From: Laceyella sacchari
Lineage (GTDB): Bacteria > Bacillota > Bacilli > Thermoactinomycetales > Thermoactinomycetaceae
Assembly: GCF_004343255.1 (NCBI RefSeq)
Contig: NZ_SMDD01000008.1
Span: 1 to 46,181 of the forward strand
DNA: 46,181 nucleotides
Direction: 5' to 3'
Part shown: positions 24,154 to 31,266 of the stretch, piece by piece
How the letters are laid out: each line of letters starts with the position of its first letter
How positions within the stretch are numbered: position 1 is the stretch's first letter
The notes under the pieces: model-generated
Told to the model about the DNA's origin: nothing
Seen by the model: the letters and a program-made list of their open reading frames with translations, nothing else
Database searches by the model: none
Made by a program: the position numbers and the translations under genes

Positions 24154-24396
24154 TTAGAATGTCTCTGTTTCCGTCTCTCTGAAGTCCGCCAGGACTCTTC
24201 CGTCTGCTCCGTAATAGACCATTTCCCAAGTCGGATGAAAAACGTCTGGCCTCTTCTCTCCATCCAGTCGAACTCGGATATAGGTTTTGTAAGCGGCCGT
24301 GACTGTTCCCGTCCCTTTGGGTGTTCTTACCTTCATCCCGCGTTTGATGAAGTCCAAGCCGTAGAAACTTTTCACGTAACTCAAACTGTATCCCAC
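24154..24396 (-). CDS. Hypothetical early protein
   Basis: An 80-residue protein starting at GTG 24396 (VGYSLSYVKSFYGLDFIKRG) after AAAGGAG. The stretch KRGMKVRTPKGTGTVTAAYK is a small SH3-like beta barrel pattern, seen in several phage early proteins. The function is unknown. Confidence 0.65.
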   Translation of the reverse strand: MGYSLSYVKSFYGLDFIKRGMKVRTPKGTGTVTAAYKTYIRVRLDGEKRPDVFHPTWEMVYYGADGRVLADFRETETETF

Positions 24397-24427
24397 GTTA
24401 ACCCGCTCCTTTGTATTGGAAGGGGCG

Positions 24428-24763
24428 TCAAGCCGCCCCGTTGTTTTTCATCCGTTCCGCTACCGCCAGACACTTTTTACAGGTGACTCGCTCGCGTTTG
24501 GAGGCTTCCACGTCCCGCTCGCTCATGTTCAGCATCTGGTGAGCAAAGGGATTTTTGATCTCAGCCCCGCAAAGGAATTCTCCCCTGGTCCGCCCTCCCC
24601 AATCTTCCATCAGGAGAATGTGGCCGATCTTTCCGCCGATCAGACCCCCAGTCCGCTTGCTGATCCCCGTCACCGTTGTTGCCCGTTTCCACTTGACCGG
24701 AATGGGAAGCGATTCATTGAATCGAATCGCTTCGGCCAGTTTGAACAGATTGAGTGCGTTCAT
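24428..24763 (-). CDS. Hypothetical protein with a C-terminal Cys pair
   Basis: A 111-residue protein starting MNALNLFKLAEAIRFNESLP, whose start overlaps the stop of the annealing protein (TAATG). It ends with ERVTCKKCLAVAERMKNN, one Cys pair. The gap 24397-24427 holds only the next ribosome site. It may help recombination or replication by neighbourhood; no motif proves this. Confidence 0.65.
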   Translation of the reverse strand: MNALNLFKLAEAIRFNESLPIPVKWKRATTVTGISKRTGGLIGGKIGHILLMEDWGGRTRGEFLCGAEIKNPFAHQMLNMSERDVEASKRERVTCKKCLAVAERMKNNGAA

Positions 24764-25719
24764 TACGCGACCCCCTCGCCTAATAATTTCATGATTTCGT
24801 CGTCCGTTGGGTCGCTTGTGTCTGGTTGTTGTTGGTCGATTTTGGCCTTGACTGCGTCGTCAATGGCTTGTTTAATTTCTTCATTGGTTGCGCTCTCTAA
24901 GAAATCTGCAATGACCTTGAACTCTTCATCGGCCACTTCTTTTCGGCTCTCCTTACCGGTAAATCCGAACACAAGGGCTTTTTGTACCTTCTCTTTCAGA
25001 CCTCGTTTGGCGGCGATTGCGAAGAATCGGCCACGCTGGTTGACTGATCTTGTTTCTTGCGGCTTTTGATTTTGTTCGGCCAGCTCCTTGTATGCATTCA
25101 GTTCTCCGTTGCCTTGTTTCTGCGCCGAGGGCTTTTTGCGCGGCAGTTGCTTATTGCCAGCTCCTTGCTTCGGTTGTTGGCGATTTTGGTATTGTCGCTG
25201 TGCTTCCGCATATGCCCCTGTTTCCTGAGCTTCGGCGCTGAAATAGTCTTCATCCAACGTCCCTTCAAAGGCTTTCCGCCCGATCCCTAGCATAGCCGCC
25301 GCTTTTTTGAATGCGTTGCCATATGCACCTTTCCGTGCGTCTGTGTCGTTCAGTGCATCGTGCCCGCCGTAATTAGTCCCTGTGGCTAGGACTTCAAACA
25401 CGTTTTGCCCATCGATAAAATGCCAATTTCCAATTTCTATGGTCATCCGGCAAGTTCGTCGGTACATAGCACCTGATTTGATCTCACGCATCTCTGGTTC
25501 ATCCATTTCCTCAATTGCCCGCCAATGGCCTGGGACCACTTCGTTAAGCCGATTGACCACATACTGATAACCATACCCCGTTGCGTCGTATCCTTTTTTA
25601 CTGGTTTGTCTGTCTACATGCTGGATTGCTTCGATAGGTAGTGGCTTAGACAGCTCTTGGATGATCTCTGGTAGATTCTCATAAGTGATGCGTCCTTTGA
25701 TCGGGAATTCAATTGTCAT
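24763..25719 (-). CDS. Rad52-family single-strand annealing protein
   Basis: A 318-residue protein starting MTIEFPIKGRITYENLPEII at ATG 25719 after AGGAG. The Rad52/Rad22 core is seen in GYDATGYGYQYVVNRLNEVV, WHFIDGQNVFEVLATGTNYG, DALNDTDARKGAYGNAFKKA and MLGIGRKAFEG. It anneals single strands during phage recombination and concatemer formation. Residues about 180-240 are a Gln/Lys-rich linker, and the end is acidic (DTSDPTDDEIMKLLGEG), typical of tails that bind single-strand binding proteins. Confidence 0.88.
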   Translation of the reverse strand: MTIEFPIKGRITYENLPEIIQELSKPLPIEAIQHVDRQTSKKGYDATGYGYQYVVNRLNEVVPGHWRAIEEMDEPEMREIKSGAMYRRTCRMTIEIGNWHFIDGQNVFEVLATGTNYGGHDALNDTDARKGAYGNAFKKAAAMLGIGRKAFEGTLDEDYFSAEAQETGAYAEAQRQYQNRQQPKQGAGNKQLPRKKPSAQKQGNGELNAYKELAEQNQKPQETRSVNQRGRFFAIAAKRGLKEKVQKALVFGFTGKESRKEVADEEFKVIADFLESATNEEIKQAIDDAVKAKIDQQQPDTSDPTDDEIMKLLGEGVA

Positions 25720-25800
25720 TTGTGCATCGCTCCTCGTGTGGTTTCCGCTCACTTGCGGGACAGGGAAACCATGTGTTATGCTGTGTGTACGTTTAATTTT

Positions 25801-25980
25801 TTAAGCTTTTTTTCTTAGGCTCACCACGGCGGCCACCGGGGTGGGCCTTTCGCGTTCTTGGAACATTTGACGGCGGACCAGCTCCGAGATGGTGAGCCAT
25901 CCGCAGAGGCGACCTTGCTTGTTGTGGATTGCGAATTTTAACACTCCGCGATCCACAACGCCCGCTACTCGATTGCGCAT
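25801..25980 (-). CDS. Hypothetical first gene of the early operon after the Cro-like gene
   Basis: A 59-residue protein starting MRNRVAGVVDRGVLKFAIHN at ATG 25980 after AAAGGAGGTG. It is basic and beta-rich. It has one Cys and no recognised fold. The gap 25720-25800 to the next gene holds a GTGTGTACG-rich stretch without an obvious promoter. Confidence 0.6.
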   Translation of the reverse strand: MRNRVAGVVDRGVLKFAIHNKQGRLCGWLTISELVRRQMFQERERPTPVAAVVSLRKKA

Positions 25981-26011
25981 CGGTTTCACCTCCTTTCAAT
26001 AAGGAAAAATT

Positions 26012-26251
26012 CTATCCAGTTTTCTTGATACAAAAAGTATCACCGTTTTGCTGAGAGAGATCCGGGAACAGCTCACGGTGACTAACACCGAAGAATTCCT
26101 CAAACTTAAACATAAGTTTCCTTCCCGGATCATTAACCCCATTCTCGATTTTCTTCACCCAAACCTCAGAAATGCCAAGTTTTTGAGCTAGTTCTTTTTG
26201 TGTAAGCTTTCGTTTTTTGCGTTCTTCCTTTAAGCGTAAGCGGATTCGCAT
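26012..26251 (-). CDS. Cro-like XRE repressor
   Basis: A 79-residue protein starting MRIRLRLKEERKKRKLTQKE at ATG 26251 after GGAGGTGAG. The helix-turn-helix is LTQKELAQKLGISEVWVKKI followed by ENGVNDPGRKLMFKFEEFFG. It is the first gene of the leftward early operon and divergent from the CI-like gene at 26464, the classic lysis-lysogeny switch layout. Its promoter carries a perfect operator in the spacer, so it is expected to repress itself and the CI-like gene's promoter. Confidence 0.88.
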   Translation of the reverse strand: MRIRLRLKEERKKRKLTQKELAQKLGISEVWVKKIENGVNDPGRKLMFKFEEFFGVSHRELFPDLSQQNGDTFCIKKTG

Positions 26252-26270
26252 GTTCTCACCTCCTTCGTTC

Positions 26271-26328
26271 GGATACAAAACGTATCCCTCACACTTTTTA
26301 TTATACGGATACATTTTGTATCCGTCAA
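26271..26328 (-). promoter_or_regulatory. Early promoter with two palindromic operators
   Basis: On the minus strand TTGACG (26328-26323), a 17-bp spacer and TATAAT (26305-26300) form a strong promoter. The spacer is operator GGATAC-N5-GTATCC (26307-26323). A second perfect copy GGATACAAAACGTATCC lies at 26271-26287, between the -10 box and the Cro-like start. Similar half sites are at about 26030 and 26389. Confidence 0.85.
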
Positions 26329-26382
26329 CAGTTATTTTTCGTATCAAATAAAATTGAACCCCCTCTACAATTGATAAACGAT

Positions 26383-26411
26383 TTCACATGATACAAAAGT
26401 TAGCATATAAT
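26383..26411 (+). promoter_or_regulatory. Promoter of the CI-like gene
   Basis: TTCACA (26383-26388), a 17-bp spacer containing a GATACAAAAG half-operator, and TATAAT (26406-26411). It reads toward the repressor gene at 26464. Confidence 0.75.
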
Positions 26412-26463
26412 AGGGCTTAGAAACACAAACTGTTATTGAGACCGGATATAGGAGGGCATTTGA

Positions 26464-26874
26464 ATGCTCGGCAATCGTTTAAGACAGCTTAGAGGGAAAC
26501 GTACTCAATCCGAAGTAGCGAAAACACTTGGGATTACTCGCGCTCGATATTCTCATTATGAAAACGGGAGAAATGAACCTGATACAGAAATGCTACAAAA
26601 AATAGCCGACTATTATGGGGTTAGCATAGACTACTTATTAGGAGGTGACGAAAGCCAAACAAGCGACAAAAACACAAAGAAAGCAGACCTTGTGGATCTG
26701 CTCGAAGAGATTAAAAAACGCCCCTATGTAATCGATCCAAAAACGGGCGAGGCGAAATACATTCCCAAAGAACGATTAAAAATCATCACCGATCTTATTG
26801 AAGGCTACTTGCGAGAAGAAGGCATTCTACCGGATGACAACGGCAACGGCGAGGATTGTGCAGGCAGTTTGTAA
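26464..26874 (+). CDS. CI-like XRE repressor
   Basis: A 136-residue protein starting MLGNRLRQLRGKRTQSEVAK after AGGAGG. The HTH (QSEVAKTLGITRARYSHYEN) occupies residues 1-65, ending IDYLLGGDE. The second half is a short acidic/helical dimerisation part (VDLLEEIKKRPYVIDPKTGE). It lacks the LexA-type self-cleavage domain, so induction probably depends on another factor, such as an antirepressor, protease or the peptide receptor nearby. It is expected to hold the prophage silent by binding the GGATAC operators. Confidence 0.85.
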   Translation: MLGNRLRQLRGKRTQSEVAKTLGITRARYSHYENGRNEPDTEMLQKIADYYGVSIDYLLGGDESQTSDKNTKKADLVDLLEEIKKRPYVIDPKTGEAKYIPKERLKIITDLIEGYLREEGILPDDNGNGEDCAGSL

Positions 26875-27059
26875 CCCTGGTTTTCGTTTCCCAAAGCGAG
26901 GGCCAGGACTCTTTCTTTTACGGAATCATTTATATTTATTTCATTCAGACAAGTCTCGTTTCCGTCGATAATCAAACCAATCAAATAATGAAATCGTTCT
27001 TGCTCAGTTCTAAAGCCTACGGTGTTGTTGCGCGTGCGGCGTTTTTTCGCATATTCCAT
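26805..27059 (-). CDS. Possible small protein convergent with the repressor gene
   Basis: An 84-residue reading starting MEYAKKRRTRNNTVGFRTEQ. An extended -10 box TGCTATAAT (27086-27094, minus strand) and a GAGGTG site lie upstream. It overlaps the end of the repressor gene by 70 bp on the opposite strand, which is unusual and lowers confidence. A transcript here would be antisense to the repressor 3' end whether or not it is translated. Confidence 0.4.
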   Translation of the reverse strand: MEYAKKRRTRNNTVGFRTEQERFHYLIGLIIDGNETCLNEININDSVKERVLALALGNENQGYKLPAQSSPLPLSSGRMPSSRK

Positions 27060-27267
27060 GTGCTGCATCACCTCGGGGCTTTTTTATTATAGCATACAAT
27101 CGAACATACATTCTGATACAAAACTTTACATAAAACCCTTTCGTATCATTTCCCAATTTTCTTGCATTTGCAATCACTATCCATATTTTAACCACCAAAA
27201 TACTATGTGATCAAATTTATTTTCCAAAAATTACATTCGATTTTCTTCAATGAAATTAAAATTCGCC

Positions 27268-27306
27268 GATTTTGGTGAAAAATCGCAGTCAAAAATCACC
27301 GAAAAC
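27268..27306. promoter_or_regulatory. Imperfect palindrome upstream of the peptide-receptor gene
   Basis: GATTTTGGTGA and TCACCGAAAAC face each other across an AT-rich centre. A partly similar GGTCAAAAAATCA block lies at about 27384. The 27095-27468 stretch is otherwise gene-free and AT-rich. It may be the binding site of the receptor or another regulator. Confidence 0.5.
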
Positions 27307-27468
27307 AGCTTTAAATCATGTTCTAGTCACGAATAATACGGGTAAAAGAAAGTTCTCAAGTGAAAATTGACAGCGAATTTCGGTCAAAAAATCATATTGT
27401 GACAGTTTTTCCGTTGAAGAATTTGTCCGCATTTTTTCGATATCATAAGAGAGAAGGTTGACTGAGGA

Positions 27469-28773
27469 ATGACACAATCAAAATATCGGGAGGTTGTCCA
27501 ATACCTAGAGCGGCAAAGGAAAACGCGGAATTTGAAGGTGGAGGAGCTGGCCTGTGAAGGTCTTTCTCCAAGCACGATCAGAAGAATCTTTGGCCTGAAA
27601 TCTTTTTTAAAGGAAGAAAAACTGCGTCTGTTGTGTCGGCAGTTTGGATACCAATTAGAAGAAGTCGCCCAAATTCTTGGCTATGAGGACTTGAACAAGC
27701 TTCGTCAAAAGCTTGAAGAAATAGAGTCCGATATTGAAACGAAGATTGATTTGGAGCAAAGCATATTGGAATTAGAAGAGATTAAACAAAATATTGATAC
27801 CGATCATCTCTATGCCCAAGTCCTCTGTTATCTCAAGGCCAAAGCTTATTTTTATGCCGGTCCTCAATACTATGACCAGTCTGAAAAAGAAGCACTTAAC
27901 GCGATTAGTGTAGCGGAAAAGCACGAATCGAACGCGATGAATATCATTAGCTGCGCGCGCAATATTCTCAGCAATATTTATTACAAGACAAAGGGTTTAA
28001 AATCTGCATATGACGAAATCGTCAAGGCTGTTGATTTGTTTGATCTGGAAGGCGAGCGCATGGATGTCTATTTCCTTTCCCTTATGAATAAGGCATCATA
28101 CTTAGAAAAGTTGGATCGAATCAGGGAAGCTGAGGATATCTTATCTTATCTCATCGAAAACATCTCTCAGATAACAAAAGCATGGAGACAAGCAAATATA
28201 TACGAGCAGCAAGCCCGTGTAAAAAAAGAAAATCGCCAATACAAAGAAGCTTTGGAATATATCCGTTTAGGGGAGAAGATTGCAGTCGATAACAGTCTTT
28301 ACGACCGTGTTTTTGAACTGAGGATTGTAAAGGCCAATATCTTTGAGCAACAAGGTGAGTTTGATGACGCCATCAGTATGTACAAACGTGCGCTCAAGCT
28401 ACAAACGAAACTTCCTGAAAAGTCCCCGCTTCTTTTGACTGGTTATACCTACCTAGGTGATCTGCATCGCCGAAAGCGAGAATTTGACGAGGCAAAAAGA
28501 TACTTGGCCATGGCTTTGAATATCAAATATGAAAGCCATCGATATGTGCATGCGTTAGAAGCATATGCACGACTTTGTATCGATCAGGATCAACTTGGTC
28601 AAGCCGTGAATCCTTTAAAGGAAGCGTTGAAACTTTCTGCCGCTCAGGGATTGAAAAAGAAAGAGCAAGAGATATGTTTGTTGTTGGCCCAATGCTATGA
28701 GTTCACTGACCAAACACAATTTTTAAAGTATCAACATCTGTACTATCGGCTTGGGCTAGAGGCGCAAAAATAA
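27469..28773 (+). CDS. RRNPP-type peptide receptor/regulator (HTH plus TPR)
   Basis: A 434-residue protein starting MTQSKYREVVQYLERQRK. Residues 1-70 form a diverged helix-turn-helix (VEELACEGLSPSTIRRIFGL). From about residue 85 to the end are 8-9 tetratricopeptide helix pairs (KEALEYIRLGEKIAVDNSLY, GEFDDAISMYKRALKLQ, REFDEAKRYLAMALNI, DQLGQAVNPLKEALKLSA). This is the design of NprR, PlcR and AimR, cytosolic regulators whose DNA binding is changed by an imported peptide. The gene directly downstream encodes a secreted pro-peptide. In a temperate phage this pair may tune lysis against lysogeny, or plasmid transfer. Confidence 0.88.
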   Translation: MTQSKYREVVQYLERQRKTRNLKVEELACEGLSPSTIRRIFGLKSFLKEEKLRLLCRQFGYQLEEVAQILGYEDLNKLRQKLEEIESDIETKIDLEQSILELEEIKQNIDTDHLYAQVLCYLKAKAYFYAGPQYYDQSEKEALNAISVAEKHESNAMNIISCARNILSNIYYKTKGLKSAYDEIVKAVDLFDLEGERMDVYFLSLMNKASYLEKLDRIREAEDILSYLIENISQITKAWRQANIYEQQARVKKENRQYKEALEYIRLGEKIAVDNSLYDRVFELRIVKANIFEQQGEFDDAISMYKRALKLQTKLPEKSPLLLTGYTYLGDLHRRKREFDEAKRYLAMALNIKYESHRYVHALEAYARLCIDQDQLGQAVNPLKEALKLSAAQGLKKKEQEICLLLAQCYEFTDQTQFLKYQHLYYRLGLEAQK

Positions 28774-28783
28774 GGGGGATATT

Positions 28784-28894
28784 ATGAAAAAGATCATCCT
28801 ATCACTCATTATCGTACTTTCAATCATGATGCCTATTCACTCGATTACTTCCGCTCCGACTACAGTGGATGCGTCGGAACCAGATTGTTGTTAA
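28784..28894 (+). CDS. Secreted signalling pro-peptide (Phr/AimP/NprX-like)
   Basis: A 36-residue peptide starting MKKIILSLIIVLSIMMPIH, 10 bp after the receptor stop, with GGGGG before the ATG. It has a Lys-Lys start and a hydrophobic core, then a short polar tail TSAPTTVDASEPDCC. Signal peptidase-like sites are TSA before PTT and VDA before SEPDCC. By analogy with NprX, PapR and AimP the active signal would be the C-terminal 5-8 residues; two terminal Cys residues are unusual. A terminator follows directly, making a two-gene operon. Confidence 0.82.
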   Translation: MKKIILSLIIVLSIMMPIHSITSAPTTVDASEPDCC

Positions 28895-28898
28895 ACAA

Positions 28899-28936
28899 AA
28901 AAGCCAGCTACATCACATCCGATGGGCTGGCTTTTA
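28899..28936. terminator. Terminator shared by the peptide operon and the 28934 gene
   Basis: AAGCCAGC (28901) pairs with GCTGGCTTTT (28926) with A and T runs on both sides, so it works in both directions. Confidence 0.8.
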
Positions 28937-29077
28937 CTTTTTCTCCTCCAACTGCTTCAACTGCCGCTTGAGCGCTGCAACAAGCCGCTTTTCCAACTTT
29001 GTCAACTCTCCGTTTTGGTAGCGCGCCAAGTCATCCCTGATTAGCGCTATCTTTTGTTCCAAAGTTTGTTGTGACAA
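28934..29077 (-). CDS. Small charged helical protein, TTG start
   Basis: A 47-residue protein from TTG 29077 (MSQQTLEQKIALIRDDLARY) with AGGAGGGATAG upstream. It is almost wholly an amphipathic, Lys/Glu-rich helix. The family is not recognised. It has its own terminator. Confidence 0.6.
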   Translation of the reverse strand: MSQQTLEQKIALIRDDLARYQNGELTKLEKRLVAALKRQLKQLEEKK

Positions 29078-29097
29078 TACTATCCCTCCTCTAAGAC

Positions 29098-29133
29098 TAA
29101 GCCAACCACATCATGGCGATGGGCTGGCTTCTT
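29098..29133 (-). terminator. Terminator of the coiled-coil gene
   Basis: AAGCCA and TGGCTT arms flank a CATCATGGCGATGGGC loop. The loop closely resembles that of the terminator at 28899-28936 (CATCACATCCGATGGGC), so the two are probably copies. Confidence 0.65.
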
Positions 29134-29434
29134 ATTGTTCGTTCGCTTTTTTTTCAAGTTTGCGCACGCGCTTATCAGTGTAGTTCTGACGTTCCTCCAA
29201 CAAACGGATACGCTGATCAAGAAGGTCGCTTTTCTCTGAAAACTCAACTTGATTCTCCAAAATATCCTCCGCTGACAAACGCACCACACGCTTCACATCT
29301 TCCAGCTCCGTCTCAATACGGTCGAAGCGTTGATCTATTTTGTTGAAACGTTCGGCTACCTCTTGACGAAACAATCGGTTCTCTTCTTCCATGTCATTCA
29401 GCTTGGTAAGGATTTGATTCAGGATTTCTTCCAT
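29132..29434 (-). CDS. Coiled-coil protein
   Basis: A 100-residue protein starting MEEILNQILTKLNDMEEENR after GGAGGCTGACCG. Heptads run through nearly the full length (FNKIDQRFDRIETELEDVKR, LLDQRIRLLEERQNYTDKRV). Similar short coiled-coil proteins are widespread in Bacillota genomes and phages with no settled role. It may pair with the adjacent membrane protein. Confidence 0.75.
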   Translation of the reverse strand: MEEILNQILTKLNDMEEENRLFRQEVAERFNKIDQRFDRIETELEDVKRVVRLSAEDILENQVEFSEKSDLLDQRIRLLEERQNYTDKRVRKLEKKANEQ

Positions 29435-29486
29435 CGGTCAGCCTCCTTCTCTCCCAGTATAGCAACAATTTCCAATGATATAAAGC

Positions 29487-29822
29487 TCATCTCCCTCGGC
29501 AAAATAGCATCCAGAAGCGCCCGCCCACAACCAACGCGATCCCCAAGACATCAATCCACCAGGGTAAGAGCTGACCATCCGTAAACGCATATAAAAATAC
29601 GCCCCACACCAGCGGATATGTAAATGTCCTGGCAGTGTACATGAAACGGAAAATCAGCAATGTTGTTAGCAACGCGACTGAAGCAAAGTCGGCGATTTGC
29701 AATGAGTACATCTTGTAGATGCCAAACCACAAAACGAACGGTTCCACATATGTAAGGATGGCCAGCCAAAAGGCATTCTCACGTGCCTGTGATGATTCTT
29801 GAAAGGTTACATTGATTCTCAT
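29487..29822 (-). CDS. Small membrane protein
   Basis: A 111-residue protein starting MRINVTFQESSQARENAFWL at ATG 29822 after GGAGGTGAGC. Three or four hydrophobic segments are visible (AFWLAILTYVEPFVLWFGIY, FASVALLTTLLIFRFMY, YPLVWGVFLYAF, LPWWIDVLGIALVVGG). The function is unknown. As a lysogenic-region membrane gene it could serve in superinfection exclusion; this is inference. Confidence 0.7.
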   Translation of the reverse strand: MRINVTFQESSQARENAFWLAILTYVEPFVLWFGIYKMYSLQIADFASVALLTTLLIFRFMYTARTFTYPLVWGVFLYAFTDGQLLPWWIDVLGIALVVGGRFWMLFCRGR

Positions 29823-29888
29823 TAGCTCACCTCCGTGCCTATCATACCAATTTTTCATACAGTTTTGAATATAGTCACCTCAAAAACG

Positions 29889-29923
29889 AAAAAAGCCTAA
29901 ACCGCAATGGCTCAGGCTTTTTT
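29889..29923 (-). terminator. Strong terminator inside the 3' end of the next gene
   Basis: AAAAAAGCCT and AGGCTTTTTT form a 10-bp stem with T-runs on both strands. Confidence 0.85.
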
Positions 29924-30250
29924 GAAACCTAATTTTGCAAACGCTTTGCCAACTAAGGCTAAGACAATCGGGATCAAGATGATATACCAAAACATCAAAG
30001 TAACCGCCGCGGCATAGGCAGCTCCCACGCTGATCCAAAACAATTTGTGGTGCTTGAACCGAAATTCTTTTCCCTGCTTGCTCTCGAAGACATACTCCTC
30101 TGATCCAATATTAAGAACCGATTTCATGTGCCGATCCCCTCTGATGATGCTGGCCAGAACAATTACCAAGTAAACCAACACCACGCACGTAGTACCAACG
30201 AGCGTCAGGCACGCCCATTTTATGCTCGTGTCAATTGCACTTGTCATCAT
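29912..30250 (-). CDS. Small membrane protein
   Basis: A 112-residue protein with hydrophobic segments at about 11-36 (ACLTLVGTTCVVLVYLVIVL) and about 72-105 (ISVGAAYAAAVTLMFWYIIL, VLALVGKAF). The cytosolic middle is basic. It ends LGFKKA within a strong hairpin. The first ATG pair has only a weak GGGGG site. The gap 30251-30375 before it is AT-rich with no clear gene. Confidence 0.65.
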   Translation of the reverse strand: MMTSAIDTSIKWACLTLVGTTCVVLVYLVIVLASIIRGDRHMKSVLNIGSEEYVFESKQGKEFRFKHHKLFWISVGAAYAAAVTLMFWYIILIPIVLALVGKAFAKLGFKKA

Positions 30251-30375
30251 GCAAATCGCGCCCCCAATTATTTAATGAAAAGATGAAAAACAAAAAACAA
30301 AGGTAATCTATGAATTAGTCGCCATCAAAAATCTAGCTTTTGCCCTTTACCTGCACGCGTTTTGCGATTCCTACG

Positions 30376-31263
30376 CTATGCATAAGAATGTTTAAGGGAA
30401 CATGTAGTAGCTTTTGTAAGGGGACTTGTAGAGGAACATGCATCATATTTTTGACCTAAAAAAAAGCGTGTCTCTTCCCCTTCTACAAAGAAAAACATGT
30501 CAGGTGGAGGATTTTTCATGTCCTGAAACTCCGGTTCTTTCTTGATGTCCTCAAGCCATGACTTCATGTCCCTCACCCGACTGTCCGATGTTGTTACCCA
30601 CACAATCGGTTTTCGGGATCTCGAACGCTCCCCCAACTGGTTAAACGCCCGGTAGTATTGTCGCACCTTTCCTTTTATCCTGTTCGGCCCCTCGCTTCTG
30701 GTGTCAAACTCTCCCCACCAGCCTTCCTTGCCATTCTCAATAAAAAAGTCAGGTTTGGGCATCCCTTTACATTTCTCTTGACGGAACTTCCGATCTTCCC
30801 ACTCTTCTCCGTAAGCGACTTGCCATGGATAAAGAAAAAGCTCTGTTGCATCATTGGTGTTATAGAATCTCAAATTGTTAAACGCTTCCTCTCTTCCCAT
30901 GGCAGCTAGGAGTCTAACTAAAATATCTGTCATCCCGCGATAATGCCGCTTCTGTGCATCACTTCGTTCGTAATACTTTCTGTCTTCTTCCAACCAACCC
31001 ATCACCCAATCCCAACCGGCAGGCCCAAGTTGATACATCTTGGGGCCCCGATTAAACGGGGCTGATAGTGAAATGAAATGTTTCTCTTCCTTGTTCTTTT
31101 TGTTCAACTTGGAAATAGCCTGGTCGATCGTGTAGACAGACAGATTAAGTAGCTTTGACAATTGATGTCGATCTGCCATCCCCAAATAGTAAACAACCAA
31201 CATCAGTTTCTCTTGGGTTTCAAGCTCTTCATTACTAAGCGTTTCAATAACCATCATTTTCAC
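30376..31263 (-). CDS. Replication-relaxation family protein
   Basis: A 295-residue protein with an N-terminal winged helix (KLMLVVYYLGMADRHQLSKL, NLSVYTIDQAISKLNKK) and a nuclease-like alpha/beta part (FYPWQ-like LFLYPWQVAYG, MPKPDFFIENGKEGWWGEFD with acidic residues, KPIVWVTTSDSRVRDMKSWL). This matches the plasmid replication-relaxation type, usually encoded beside a conjugation-like ATPase, as here (3-bp gap). The D-x-E-F-D pattern may be a metal-binding nuclease site (inference). No classical relaxase HUH motif is present. It is a candidate DNA-processing factor for transfer or replication. Confidence 0.7.
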   Translation of the reverse strand: MKMMVIETLSNEELETQEKLMLVVYYLGMADRHQLSKLLNLSVYTIDQAISKLNKKNKEEKHFISLSAPFNRGPKMYQLGPAGWDWVMGWLEEDRKYYERSDAQKRHYRGMTDILVRLLAAMGREEAFNNLRFYNTNDATELFLYPWQVAYGEEWEDRKFRQEKCKGMPKPDFFIENGKEGWWGEFDTRSEGPNRIKGKVRQYYRAFNQLGERSRSRKPIVWVTTSDSRVRDMKSWLEDIKKEPEFQDMKNPPPDMFFFVEGEETRFFLGQKYDACSSTSPLTKATTCSLKHSYA

Positions 31264-31266
31264 TCC

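Noticed and set aside
30376-31263. Classical relaxase
   Set aside because: No HUH motif or catalytic Tyr pattern was found, so it was kept as replication-relaxation type.
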